This document shows positions 32,688-41,004 of a DNA stretch of 41,266 nt, in pieces. Position 1 is the stretch's first letter. Each line of letters begins with the position of its first letter. Source of the stretch: Geobacteraceae bacterium (GTDB lineage: Bacteria; Desulfobacterota; Desulfuromonadia; Desulfuromonadales; BM103). The translations under genes and the position numbers were made by a program. The stretch is taken from positions 1 through 41,266 of the forward strand of contig JAHEDT010000027.1 in the NCBI GenBank assembly GCA_024641085.1. Direction: 5' to 3'. Below the pieces are notes generated by a model that ran no database searches, was not told where the DNA came from, and was given only the letters and a program-made list of their open reading frames with translations.

Positions 32688-33344
32688 TTACTCGAATTGG
32701 GCACGAAACGCCTGCAGCTGGCCACGCAGTTCGACTAATTCGGCGCGCAGTGCGGCGACCTCATCCTCAAGTTGACTGATCCGTTCGTGCTCTGCGGCAA
32801 CCTGCCGCCTCGCGGCTTCTTCCGGCGGTTGAAACGTTTCATCGATCTCCGGGGATCCTGACAGAAGGTGCGTAAAGCGATGCTCCTTGCGCCCGGGCTG
32901 GCGCGGGAGGCGCGTGACCAGCGGCTGCTCGCGCGCCATCAGGTTCTCGAGGAGTTCCTCGACCGCCTGCAGATCGCCCATCGAGGCCATGCGCTCGGCG
33001 CGGTTGCGCAGTTCGCCGACAGTCTGCGGCCCGCGCAGCAGGAGCTCGGCGAAAACCGCAAGCTCCTCGGGTTCCAGTTGCAGCTGTCCCTCCAGGTTAT
33101 GACAGTACTTGGCGGCGCGAACGCCTTCGGCGGACTGGTGGGCCAGCTGTTTTTTGCGCAGGCTGTCGAGCGCCCGGACCACGTCGGTCTCGTCCAGCGA
33201 CATGACCGGTTCGCGGTTCGATTTCTGGTTGCAGGCATTGGTCAGGGCATTGAGGGTCAGAGGGTAGTACTCAGGGGTTGCCAGGTCCTTTTCGACCAGA
33301 CAACCAAGAACCCGGACTTCGTTCGTATCAAGCATTCGATCCAT
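32688..33344 (-). CDS. YceH family (DUF480) protein
   Basis: This 218-residue cytoplasmic protein belongs to the YceH family, which folds as two winged helices and has no known function. The N-terminal signature is LDTNEVRVLGCLVEKDLATPEYYPLTLNALTNACNQKSNREPVM, followed by VVRALDSLRKKQL and, in the second domain, ELLLRGPQTVGELRNRAERM and LEPEELAVFAE. The C-terminus (from about residue 180) is a coiled coil, AEHERISQLEDEVAALRAELVELRGQLQAF, as in other members. Start 33344 is chosen over the TTG at 33350 because AGAGGT lies five bases ahead. It follows ygiQ on the same strand with a 111-base gap. Confidence 0.93.
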   Translation of the reverse strand: MDRMLDTNEVRVLGCLVEKDLATPEYYPLTLNALTNACNQKSNREPVMSLDETDVVRALDSLRKKQLAHQSAEGVRAAKYCHNLEGQLQLEPEELAVFAELLLRGPQTVGELRNRAERMASMGDLQAVEELLENLMAREQPLVTRLPRQPGRKEHRFTHLLSGSPEIDETFQPPEEAARRQVAAEHERISQLEDEVAALRAELVELRGQLQAFRAQFE

Positions 33345-33455
33345 GCACAACCTCTTTCGACATGAGGGATGTTTGGCTACACGGCAAACACAGGACCACG
33401 CCTTTGCAGACTATGGGCCGTCGGTATCTGTGCCGGTTCGCAGTTCCTTGCCTGG

Positions 33456-35294
33456 TTATCTCTTCCTCGTCCGGTCACCCTGTTTCCCGGCAGGTTTGCG
33501 GGGCTTCCCGGCCGGTCGGCTCATCTGGCCGGTCAACCTGCCGATCAAGTCCTCCCTGTGGCACTGTCTCAAGGCTGCGATGACGTCGCCACGGCTTTCT
33601 GGCAGGTGCCAGAGCAGCAGGGCCTTCTGAAGTCGCCGCTCGTTTGGCTGTCGTGGCACGTGTACGGCTTCACCGGTAAAAGGGTCTCGCCCGGTGTGGT
33701 AGATGCAGGTGGCCAGGCTGCCCGGGGTCGGTGTAAATTCCTGCACCTGCTCAACCCGCAGGTTGTGTTCCTGCAGGAAGAGGGCAACGTCGATCATGTC
33801 GGCCAGGGTGCTGCCGGGATGGGCGCTGATGAAGTAGGGGACGACCGATTGCCTTTTCCCAAGGTGCAGACTCTGTTCCCGAAAGCGCTGCAGGAACTGC
33901 TCGAAGACCTGCGGGCCTGGTTTGCGCATGATTCTGGTCACCCTCGGGCTGCTCGATTCGGGGGCCACTTTGAGCAGCCCGCCGACATGGTGTTTCAACA
34001 GGTCGGCAAAGTAGGCCGGCTGCCGGTTGAGCAGGTCGAAGCGAATACCCGAGGCGATGAACAGGTGCCTGACCGCCGGGTGGCTGCGCAACTTACTCAG
34101 CAGCTCCACGGCACGGTCGTCACGGGTGTCGAGATGCTTGCAGATCTGCGGGTAAAGGCAACTCTCGCGACGGCAGGCTGCCTGGGCCTGAGGGTTGCTG
34201 CACTGCATACCGTACATGTTCGCAGTTGGCCCGCCGACATCGCTGACCGTGCCGCGGAACTCCGGGTGGCGACTCAGACAATCCAGCTCCTCGAGCAGCG
34301 ACTGCTCGCTGCGCGACTGGATCGTTTTCCCTTGATGATGGGTAATCGCGCAGAAGGCGCACCCACCACAGCAGCCGCGGTGACTGGTAATTGAAAAGCG
34401 GATTTGCTCGTAGGCCGGGATCGGTTCTCGGTAGGCGGGGTGCGGCTGCCTGGTGTAAGGCAAAGCATAGATGCGATCGAGCTGGCCTTCTTCCAGGGGG
34501 AGTGCCGGCGGGTTGACCAGCAGTGCCCGGTTGCCGTGGGGCTGGCACAGGGGGCGACCGCTGAGCGGGTTGCCTTGTTCGGCAGCCAGTTTGAAGGCAC
34601 GGTTGTAGGCCTCGGGATTGCCGGCAACCTCGTCATACGAGGGGAGGGTAACGGCATCACCGGGACAATGCCCGGACAGGTAAGCGGAGCCGCGCAGGTC
34701 AGTGATCTGACCGATCGATTCTCCCGCCTGCATGCGCCTGGCCAGAGTGGTCAGGGCCGATTCCGCCATGCCGAACAGAAGCAGGTCCGCCTTGCTGTCG
34801 ATCAGCACCGAACGCCTGACCTTGTTATCCCAGTAATCGTAGTGCGCGAACCGGCGCAGGCTTGCCTCGAGACCACCGATTACCGTCGGCAGATCCTTAA
34901 AGGCACCTTTGACTGCAGCAGTGTATGCAATGACCGCCCGGTTCGGCCTGGCACCTGCTCGCCCCCCCGGAGTGTAGGCATCGTCATTGCGAACCTTCTT
35001 GGCTGCGGTGTAATGGTTGACCATCGAATCCATGGCCCCGGCGGAGATGGCGGCAAACAAGCGAGGGCGCCCCATAATCCGCAAGGCCTCCGGATTGCGC
35101 CAGTCCGGCTGCGCGATGATACCGACCCTCAGCCCCTCGTCCTCAAGCAGGCGAGCCAGCAGCGAGGTGCCGAAAGCCGGGTGGTCGATATAGGCATCCC
35201 CGGTGACGAAGAGCACATCGAGCTCGTCCCAGCCGCGGGCCGTCATCTCCGTACGGCTGCATGGAATGAATCTGATCGGGTCGGTCGCTGTCAA
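33456..35294 (-). CDS. YgiQ family radical SAM protein
   Basis: This 612-residue protein is a radical SAM enzyme of the YgiQ/UPF0313 family, whose reaction is unknown. The N-terminal domain has VLFVTGDAYIDHPAFG, GIIAQPDW and IGGLEASLRRFAHYDYW; the 4Fe-4S/SAM motif CxxxCxxC is in HRGCCGGCAFCAI, about residue 310, followed by QSRSEQSL and DVGGPTANMYGM. A further group of cysteines (CSNPQAQAACRRESCLYPQIC) follows, as in other family members. The C-terminus is basic and proline-rich (RPAGKPRKPAGK). The start is a TTG at 35294 with AGGA six bases before; residues FIPCSRTEM at once match FLPMSREEM of E. coli YgiQ, so a later ATG would cut the domain. Its gene begins 8 bases after the tesA-like stop. 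Confidence 0.95.
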   Translation of the reverse strand: MTATDPIRFIPCSRTEMTARGWDELDVLFVTGDAYIDHPAFGTSLLARLLEDEGLRVGIIAQPDWRNPEALRIMGRPRLFAAISAGAMDSMVNHYTAAKKVRNDDAYTPGGRAGARPNRAVIAYTAAVKGAFKDLPTVIGGLEASLRRFAHYDYWDNKVRRSVLIDSKADLLLFGMAESALTTLARRMQAGESIGQITDLRGSAYLSGHCPGDAVTLPSYDEVAGNPEAYNRAFKLAAEQGNPLSGRPLCQPHGNRALLVNPPALPLEEGQLDRIYALPYTRQPHPAYREPIPAYEQIRFSITSHRGCCGGCAFCAITHHQGKTIQSRSEQSLLEELDCLSRHPEFRGTVSDVGGPTANMYGMQCSNPQAQAACRRESCLYPQICKHLDTRDDRAVELLSKLRSHPAVRHLFIASGIRFDLLNRQPAYFADLLKHHVGGLLKVAPESSSPRVTRIMRKPGPQVFEQFLQRFREQSLHLGKRQSVVPYFISAHPGSTLADMIDVALFLQEHNLRVEQVQEFTPTPGSLATCIYHTGRDPFTGEAVHVPRQPNERRLQKALLLWHLPESRGDVIAALRQCHREDLIGRLTGQMSRPAGKPRKPAGKQGDRTRKR

Positions 35295-35302
35295 TCGTTG
35301 TC

Positions 35303-35914
35303 CTAGTGGCCCTGAGCCTTTTGAATGATGCTGTAAATCGCTTCGGCCATCAGGCGGTAGCCGGTTGCATTGGGATGAATGGCATCGCTTTTCATGCTGT
35401 TGTCACCCAATAGCTTCAGCAGGACCCCCTTCTCCAGGGGGATTCCAGCTTCCTGGGCGATGCTGACGTAAAATTTCGGCAGTTCGAAACCAAAACCCAG
35501 CCTCGGGACGCCGACCAGGACGACATCGGCGCCGTGCGAGCGAATCATGGTGATCATGGCTTTGAGGTTACTGCTGGTGTCATCCTGGTCGAGGCGCCGC
35601 AGGAAATCGTTGCCGCCGTGGCACAGAATGACCAGGGTTGGATGATACCTTTCGAGCATGGCGGGTAGTCGTGTAAGCCCTGCAGAGGAGACTTCGCCGG
35701 GGACACCGACGTTGACGATCGGCCTGCCGAGGAGGCTGCTCAAAACATCCGGGTAAGATTGCCCTGCAGGGGCTCCGGTGCCTGAGGTCAGGCTGTCGCC
35801 GAAAGCCAGCACTACCGCGTCCTCGCCAAAGGGTGCAATGCGCGGTCCCGAATCACAGCCTGCGCCCAGCAGGGTGAAAAAAAAGCAGCAGCACAGGAAA
35901 ATGTTTCGAATCAT
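35303..35914 (-). CDS. SGNH/GDSL hydrolase lipoprotein (TesA-like)
   Basis: This 203-residue esterase/lysophospholipase-type enzyme has the SGNH blocks in order: FGDSLTSGTGA with the catalytic serine, VNVGVPGEVSS with glycine, CHGGNDFLR with asparagine, and DAIHPNATGY with the catalytic aspartate and histidine. The N-terminus MIRNIFLCCCFFFTLLGAGC is a lipoprotein signal with a lipobox ending at C20, so it should be anchored in the membrane, unlike soluble E. coli TesA. TGAGG lies five bases before the ATG at 35914, deciding it over 35980. It is 8 bases ahead of ygiQ and divergent from yqaA. Confidence 0.93.
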   Translation of the reverse strand: MIRNIFLCCCFFFTLLGAGCDSGPRIAPFGEDAVVLAFGDSLTSGTGAPAGQSYPDVLSSLLGRPIVNVGVPGEVSSAGLTRLPAMLERYHPTLVILCHGGNDFLRRLDQDDTSSNLKAMITMIRSHGADVVLVGVPRLGFGFELPKFYVSIAQEAGIPLEKGVLLKLLGDNSMKSDAIHPNATGYRLMAEAIYSIIQKAQGH

Positions 35915-36033
35915 GTCAGCCTCATGCCAAGATGAGATACGGGTACGACAGGTCGTATCATGGCATATTTTGTCCTGCACGACTAGGAACCTGTAGCATA
36001 GACCCCGCGACGGTCCATAGAGGGAGACCCCCG

Positions 36034-36486
36034 TTGGAAACCTGGTTGATCGAACATGGCTACCCCGCGCTCTTTCTCCTCAGTTTCCTGGCCGCCACCC
36101 TGGTGCCGCTCGGCAGCGAATGGCTGCTGGCCGTCCTGCTGGTCAACGGCTTCGATCCGACTATCGTCGTCCCGGTCGCGACGCTCGGCAACAGCTGTGG
36201 AGCCCTGACGACCTATGCGATCGGCCTGTGGGGAGGTCCATTCCTGGTCCGCCGCCTCCTGCGCATCGATCCTGACCGCCAGCGCAAAGCAGAACGCACT
36301 TTCAACCGCTACGGCAGTTGGGCGCTGCTGTTCTCCTGGGTCCCCGTGCTTGGCGACCCGCTCTGCCTGGTGGCAGGCATCCTGCAGACCCGGTTCTGTT
36401 CCTTTCTTCTGCTGGTGGCCTCCGGCAAGTTTCTTCGTTACCTGGTGGTCGCAAAAATAATTTTGACAAGCCTCCACACGGTTTAA
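36034..36486 (+). CDS. yqaA: YqaA family inner-membrane protein (DedA-related)
   Basis: This 150-residue membrane protein matches E. coli YqaA in the DedA/SNARE-associated superfamily, thought to act in membrane lipid or ion homeostasis. Conserved parts are FLLSFLAATLVPLGSEWLLAVLLVNG, ATLGNSCGALTTYAIGLWGG, and FNRYGSWALLFSWVPVLGDPLCLVAGIL, ending GKFLRYLVVA. The open frame starts at 35932, but the first 34 residues are hydrophilic and unrelated, and a TTG at 36034 has AGGGAG seven bases ahead, so it is chosen. The stop codon overlaps the first base of the inverted repeat at 36486. Confidence 0.88.
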   Translation: METWLIEHGYPALFLLSFLAATLVPLGSEWLLAVLLVNGFDPTIVVPVATLGNSCGALTTYAIGLWGGPFLVRRLLRIDPDRQRKAERTFNRYGSWALLFSWVPVLGDPLCLVAGILQTRFCSFLLLVASGKFLRYLVVAKIILTSLHTV

Positions 36487-36557
36487 GGGGTCAGGTCTAC
36501 ACATTTCACTTTTTTTGCAAAAAAGCATTTTTTGTGAAATGTGTAGACCTGACCCCT
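36486..36557. repeat. REP-like element: perfect 24-bp inverted repeat
   Basis: The left arm (36486-36509) starts AGGGGTCAGGTC and the right arm (36534-36557) is its exact reverse complement, with a 24-base spacer rich in T and A (TTTTTTGCAAAAAA inside). It fills most of the gap between yqaA and tpm. The GACCTGACCCC ends are shared by many REP-type elements moved by RAYT (Y1) transposases; no such transposase is in the window. As RNA it would form a very stable stem that could protect or end the yqaA mRNA. Confidence 0.75.
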
Positions 36558-36580
36558 AACCACGGGAAGGGATGTGCTTT

Positions 36581-37237
36581 ATGGATGAAGAATTCTGGTT
36601 GAAGCGCTGGGAGAAGAATGACATCGGGTTTCATAAGGTTGAGCCGCACCGTTACCTGCTGAGACTTTTTGATTCACTGCACGTTCGGCCCGGGGACCCT
36701 TGCTTTGTGCCGCTCTGTGGCAAGAGCCAAGACCTGGTCTGGCTGCGAGCTCGGGATCTCCGTGTCGTCGGCATCGAGTTGAGTCGCATGGCCGTGGAGG
36801 CCTTTGTCAGCGAAAATAAGCTGCACGGGACCTGGCAGACCAGGAGTGGGATGCCCTGCTACCTTGCCGCCGGGTTCAAACTTTTCTGCGGAAATTTTTT
36901 CGAGCTGACGGCCGCGCATCTAAGCGGGGTCCGTGCTGCTTATGACCGCGGTGCGTTGGTGGCCATGCCGCCTGAAATGCGGGTGCATTATGCGCTGCAT
37001 CTGGCAGGATTGCTGCCTTCGGGCAGCCGTGTCCTGCTGGTCAGCTATGCCTATGATCAGATCGAGACCTACGGTCCGCCCTTTTCCGTCCCCGTCGATG
37101 AGATCAAGGTTTTGTTCGAGGAGCATTTCCAGGTCGACCTGCTGGAGACCGAGGATTCTCTATGGTCGCACCAGGGTCTGGCCGCGCGGGGTGTCACGCA
37201 GTTGAGCGAATTTGCCGTGCTGCTCAACCGCCGCTAG
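36581..37237 (+). CDS. tpm: Thiopurine S-methyltransferase family (tellurite/selenium methylation)
   Basis: This 218-residue SAM-dependent methyltransferase matches bacterial Tpm, which methylates thiopurines and, in Pseudomonas, selenium and tellurium compounds. Hallmarks are EEFWLKRWEKNDIGFHK at the start, PGDPCFVPLCGKSQDLVWL (the SAM-binding G-loop), VVGIELSRMAVEAF, AAYDRGALVAMPPEMR, and YDQIETYGPPFSVPVDEI. The ATG at 36581 has AAGGGA eight bases upstream; the ATG at 36572 is too close to it. The enzyme could help detoxify or volatilise selenium or tellurium oxyanion products, a role that would suit an organism with a selenoprotein, but this is inference. Confidence 0.93.
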   Translation: MDEEFWLKRWEKNDIGFHKVEPHRYLLRLFDSLHVRPGDPCFVPLCGKSQDLVWLRARDLRVVGIELSRMAVEAFVSENKLHGTWQTRSGMPCYLAAGFKLFCGNFFELTAAHLSGVRAAYDRGALVAMPPEMRVHYALHLAGLLPSGSRVLLVSYAYDQIETYGPPFSVPVDEIKVLFEEHFQVDLLETEDSLWSHQGLAARGVTQLSEFAVLLNRR

Positions 37238-37248
37238 CCCCCTGCCCG

Positions 37249-38208
37249 TTAGCGACTTTGTGTCGCCCCGCTCCGACTTTTCCAGAGGGCATCGCCAGAG
37301 TAGACGCCGAGACCCGCCCAGATGAAGAGGAAACTAAGCAGATGTCCCTGGGTGAAGGACTCGTTGTAGAGCCATATGGCCAGGATAAAATGCAGGCTGG
37401 GGGTGATGTACTGCAGAAAGCCGATGGTGGTCAGCTGTAGACGGCGTGCAGCACCGACAAAGAGCAGCAGGGGAACGGCCGTCACTACGCCGGAGAGGGG
37501 CAGGAGCAGATCCAGTCGCAGCGTCCCGGCAAGGAATGCGTTCTGCTGTTGTGTTGCCAGATAAATCAGGTAGCCAAGTGAGAGCGGGCCAAGCAGCAGG
37601 GTCTCTACAGCCAGACCAACCATGGCTTCGACACGCACCACTTTGCGCAGCAGACCGTACAAACCGAATGATGAGGCGAGGACCAGTGATATCCAGGGGA
37701 AGCTGCCGTGATGAAGGGCCAGGTTCAGAACCCCGATCATGGCGAGCAGGACACTGATCAGCTGCCACCGGTTAAGCCGCTCGCGTAGAAAAACGCAGCC
37801 GAGCAGAACGCTGATCAGCGGCGTCACGAAATACCCCATGCTCGACTGGAGAACATCATCATGCTGTACTGCGTATATGAAGACCAGCCAGTTGGTTGCG
37901 ATCAAAAGCGTTGTGCCGCACAGAGTCAGCAGGGTATGACGGTTGCTTAAGGTTGTTTTGATTTGCCCGAGCTGCCGGCGCGCGGTAACGAGCACAAACA
38001 GGAAGACGACCGACCAGACGATGCGATGGCAGATGATTTCCAGCGGCGTGGCCCCGTGCAAGGCTTTGAAAAAAATCGGGAAGGAGCCCCAGGTGCAGTA
38101 GGCCGCTAGGCCGTAGATCACCCCAAGCCGTGAGCGGTCGTGTTCCGCTGCTCGTAGAGCCTGGTTCTGCTCGGCGGGGGCTTGGGCAAATTTCATGGTC
38201 ACCATCAT
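37249..38208 (-). CDS. rarD: RarD-type EamA transporter
   Basis: This 319-residue protein matches RarD, a DMT-superfamily inner-membrane protein with ten segments. Visible hallmarks are GVIYGLAAYCTWGSFPIFFKAL at the first helix, EIICHRIVWSVVFL, ATNWLVFIYAVQHDDVLQSSMGYFVTPLISVLLG, and RRLQLTTIGFLQYITPSLHFILAIWLYNE. The substrate is not known. Start codons at 38208, 38205 and 38196 are all possible, with no good ribosome site; the longest is given. It lies downstream of the S1 gene with a 60-base gap filled by a perfect palindrome. Confidence 0.9.
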   Translation of the reverse strand: MMVTMKFAQAPAEQNQALRAAEHDRSRLGVIYGLAAYCTWGSFPIFFKALHGATPLEIICHRIVWSVVFLFVLVTARRQLGQIKTTLSNRHTLLTLCGTTLLIATNWLVFIYAVQHDDVLQSSMGYFVTPLISVLLGCVFLRERLNRWQLISVLLAMIGVLNLALHHGSFPWISLVLASSFGLYGLLRKVVRVEAMVGLAVETLLLGPLSLGYLIYLATQQQNAFLAGTLRLDLLLPLSGVVTAVPLLLFVGAARRLQLTTIGFLQYITPSLHFILAIWLYNESFTQGHLLSFLFIWAGLGVYSGDALWKSRSGATQSR

Positions 38209-38242
38209 TCAAGAGGGGCACTTGCGCAAGTGCCCCTCTTGA
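38209..38242. repeat. Perfect 34-bp palindrome between the S1 and rarD genes
   Basis: The 17-base half TCAAGAGGGGCACTTGC is followed directly by its exact reverse complement, ending one base before the rarD start. As RNA it would form a long hairpin right at the beginning of the rarD reading frame, so it may end most transcripts from the S1 gene or limit rarD translation. No U-run follows. Confidence 0.65.
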
Positions 38243-38268
38243 GTCTCATTGAGTTATCGCGGTAGTGA

Positions 38269-39450
38269 TTAGCGTTTTTTCTGGGCGTTTTTGAACAGAT
38301 CGGCAAAGGAGCCCATGCCGCCCGCAGTTTTCTCCTCGTACGAGGTTTCCGCCGCTTCTTCCGTATGGTCCTTGGCTTGGGCCAGGGATATCCGTTTCTC
38401 GCCCAGGTCGACCTTTTCCACGGTGACCTGCAGTTGCTGGCCAAGTTTGAGCACGTCTTGAGGGTGTTTGATCCGCTGATCGCCGCCGATCTTCGAGATG
38501 TGCAGCAGACCATCGATCCCCTCTCCCAGGGTGATGAACGCCCCAAAGGGGGCCAGGCGCGATACCGTGCCGGTGTGAGTCGAACCAACCGGATAGCTGG
38601 TCTCGACCTTGCTCCATGGGTTGGCCAGGGTGTCGCGCAGGCTGAAGGAGAAGCGTTCCTTCTCCCAGTCGCATTTCTTCACGGCGACCTCGAGCGTTTG
38701 CCCGACCTGCAAGACGTCTTCGACCTTGTCCACCCGGCCGTAGGAGATCTCCGAGATCGGCAAAAGGCCTTCCAGCCCGCCAATATCGATGAAGGCGCCG
38801 AAATCGCGGATGTTGGTGATGGTTCCGGAGACGACCATCCCCTCTTTGAGGGTCTGCATCAGCTCGGCCCGCTGCTGGCGCCGCTCCTCATCCAGAATGA
38901 CCCGGTGGGAGACAACGATATTGCGCCCCTGCTCGCTGAACTGGGTGATACGGAAAGCAAAGCTTTGGCCGGTCACGTCTTCCGGGTTGTCCTGGCGGCG
39001 CAGCCCCAACTGGGAGAAGGGGCAGAAAGCGCGCACATTACCGGGCAACTTGATTTCATAGCCACCCTTGATCTCCTTTTCAATGCGACCCTCGACCGGG
39101 ATCTCACTGCGCCAGGCTTCTTCGAGCTGGGCCGTGCCGGCCGAGCCGCCGCCGAGACGGGTGGTAAAGCGCAACTCGCCGCCTTTGCGCGACATGAAGT
39201 AGGCGCTGACCCGGTCGCCGACCGCAACGGTCAACTGCCCCTCGTTGTCGAGCAGCTCCCTGGTGTCGAGAATCCCTTCACCCTTCTGGCCGACATCGAG
39301 GAAGATCCACTCGCCGCCGATCTGCAGTACGGTGGCGTCGATCTTCTGCCCCGGTTCAAGTTCGGTCTTGCCGACCATGCTCTGCTCGAACAGTTCGGCA
39401 AAGCTGCCGTCCTCAGTCATGTCCTGATCATCGAATGTCTCGTCATTCAT
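38269..39450 (-). CDS. Four-S1-domain RNA-binding protein
   Basis: This 393-residue protein has four S1 (OB-fold) domains, about residues 34-100, 116-183, 200-270 and 290-358, with the clear examples GMVVSGTITNIRDFGAFIDIGGLEGLLPISEISYGRV and GSTHTGTVSRLAPFGAFITLGEGIDGLLHISKI. The N-terminus is acidic (NDETFDDQDMTEDGSFAELFEQS) and the C-terminus (GSFADLFKNAQKKR) partly repeats it: GSFAELFEQ against GSFADLFKN. Ribosomal S1 of E. coli has six domains, so this is a short S1 homologue, not certain to be RpsA; a translation or RNA-binding role is likely. GAGG lies six bases before the ATG. A near-consensus promoter is upstream. Confidence 0.87.
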   Translation of the reverse strand: MNDETFDDQDMTEDGSFAELFEQSMVGKTELEPGQKIDATVLQIGGEWIFLDVGQKGEGILDTRELLDNEGQLTVAVGDRVSAYFMSRKGGELRFTTRLGGGSAGTAQLEEAWRSEIPVEGRIEKEIKGGYEIKLPGNVRAFCPFSQLGLRRQDNPEDVTGQSFAFRITQFSEQGRNIVVSHRVILDEERRQQRAELMQTLKEGMVVSGTITNIRDFGAFIDIGGLEGLLPISEISYGRVDKVEDVLQVGQTLEVAVKKCDWEKERFSFSLRDTLANPWSKVETSYPVGSTHTGTVSRLAPFGAFITLGEGIDGLLHISKIGGDQRIKHPQDVLKLGQQLQVTVEKVDLGEKRISLAQAKDHTEEAAETSYEEKTAGGMGSFADLFKNAQKKR

Positions 39451-39486
39451 TGCTTGCCTCGTCTTGGTAAATGGATATGAGCGGGT

Positions 39487-39515
39487 ATTATAGGACTCTT
39501 TGGCAGGACTGTCAT
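39487..39515 (-). promoter_or_regulatory. Strong sigma-70 promoter of the S1-domain gene
   Basis: On the minus strand ATGACA (39515-39510), a 17-base spacer and a perfect TATAAT (39492-39487) precede the start codon by about 36 bases, giving a short leader. It is among the best-matching promoters in the window, as expected for a well-expressed RNA-binding protein. Confidence 0.8.
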
Positions 39516-39630
39516 GGCATAAGATGGGTCACATCCAGATAATCCGACGAATTATGCCGCAAACCTGCTATCCTGCCAGCGGAATTGGAGTGAATCACCG
39601 GCAGGCCGCCGGCAAGGAAATGGTTAGAGC

Positions 39631-40872
39631 ATGCAACGTTATGACGTCATCGTGGTCGGCGGCGGTCCGGCCGGATTGTTCGCCGCCGGGTTTGCCGCGC
39701 GCCGAGGGGCCCGGGTACTGCTGCTTGAAAAGAATGCGCGCTGTGGCGCGAAGCTCCTCATTACCGGCAAAGGACGCTGCAATGTCACGCACAGCGAGGA
39801 TGACCCGCGCAAGTTCGTCGAGCATTTCGGCCATAATGGCCGGTCTTTGCTGACTGCGCTCTATGCCTTTGGTGTCAAGGAGCTGGTGACATTTTTCGAG
39901 GAGCGGGGCGTGCCCTTGACGATCGAGCGGGGCGGACGCATTTTCCCGCAAAGCGGTGAAGCGCGCGATGTCCAGAGAGCCCTGGAGTCCTTTGTGCGTG
40001 ACGCCGGCGTCGAATTGCGCACTTCATGCACAGTGAAGCAGCTGCAGATTGAAGGCGGGCTGGTGCAGGCGCTCGAGACGACCGCCGGGCATTTCGCCGC
40101 CGGCAATGTGGTGCTGGCAACCGGTGGGCTTTCTTACCCGGAAACCGGTTGCACGGGCGATGGTTATGCCTGGGCCGGAGCCTGCGGTCACCGCCTGGTT
40201 CCTCCCGAACCGGCCCTGGTCCCGGTGCATCTGCGCGAGAGCTGGACCGCCGAAGTCAGTCATTTCAACCTGAGAAATGTCAGGGTGACACTGACCGTGG
40301 AGGGGAAAAAGGTCGATGAGCGCTTCGGCGAAGCGTTTTTCACCTCTTCCGGAATCGGCGGCCCGATCATCCTCGATATGAGCAGTCGGATCCGCGAGGC
40401 CCTCAAGCAGGGAGAGGTGAAACTGCTCCTGGATCTCAAGCCGGCCGTTGCGACCGAACTTTTCGACAAGCGCCTGCAGCGCGAGCTGGCCGAACACAGC
40501 AACCAGGATTTCGGCAACTCGTTGGGTTCCCTGCTACCGCGTGACATGATCCCGGTCTTTTTGCGCCTGGTCGGTATCGACCCGAAGAAGAAGTGTCACT
40601 CGGTGAACCGTGCGGAGCGGCAGCGACTGCTGAAACTTTTCAAGGAACTGGAACTCGAGGTTACCGGTTGTGAAGGGTTCCGCCGGGCGATCATCACCTC
40701 GGGCGGAGTCTCGCTGCTGGATATAGACATGCGCAGCATGCGTTCGAAGCAGGTGGCGAACCTGTTTTTTGCCGGAGAGATCATTGATCTGGACGGCCCG
40801 ACCGGCGGCTTCAACCTCCAGGAGTGCTGGTCGACCGGTTACCTTGCCGGGGTCAACGCGGCCACGCATTAG
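39631..40872 (+). CDS. HI0933/YhiN family FAD-dependent oxidoreductase
   Basis: This 413-residue flavoprotein belongs to the HI0933/YhiN (BaiN-like) family, whose natural reaction is mostly unknown; one relative acts in bile-acid dehydroxylation. The FAD-binding Rossmann motif VVGGGPAGLFAAGFAARRG opens the protein, then LLEKNARCGAKLLITGKGRCNVTH, the family's signature. Later blocks are GGRIFPQSGEARDV, VLATGGLSYPETGCTGDGYAWA, FFTSSGIGGPIILDMS and, at the C-terminus, AIITSGGVSLLDIDMRSM and FFAGEIIDLDGPTGGFNLQECWSTGYLAG, the second FAD contact. AAGGAA lies 11 bases before the ATG. It is divergent from the S1 gene and is followed by a 130-base gap before hflK. Confidence 0.93.
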   Translation: MQRYDVIVVGGGPAGLFAAGFAARRGARVLLLEKNARCGAKLLITGKGRCNVTHSEDDPRKFVEHFGHNGRSLLTALYAFGVKELVTFFEERGVPLTIERGGRIFPQSGEARDVQRALESFVRDAGVELRTSCTVKQLQIEGGLVQALETTAGHFAAGNVVLATGGLSYPETGCTGDGYAWAGACGHRLVPPEPALVPVHLRESWTAEVSHFNLRNVRVTLTVEGKKVDERFGEAFFTSSGIGGPIILDMSSRIREALKQGEVKLLLDLKPAVATELFDKRLQRELAEHSNQDFGNSLGSLLPRDMIPVFLRLVGIDPKKKCHSVNRAERQRLLKLFKELELEVTGCEGFRRAIITSGGVSLLDIDMRSMRSKQVANLFFAGEIIDLDGPTGGFNLQECWSTGYLAGVNAATH

Positions 40873-41004
40873 GCATGCCGCGACATAAACTTTGTTTCAT
40901 CACGCAAATCTGTTATAAATATTTTAATGTTGGCATCTGCGCTGGTGGGCATAAGTCCCTGGTATAAGGATGTGTGTTTTTCACAAACCATTAAGGAGTC
41001 CATA

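Noticed and set aside
32363-32725. A 120-codon minus-strand frame with ENRAFRPELFGVDHG
   Set aside because: Briefly resembles phospholipase C-like phrases, but there is no supporting context or motif order, and it overlaps the yceH stop and the amidohydrolase relic in another frame.
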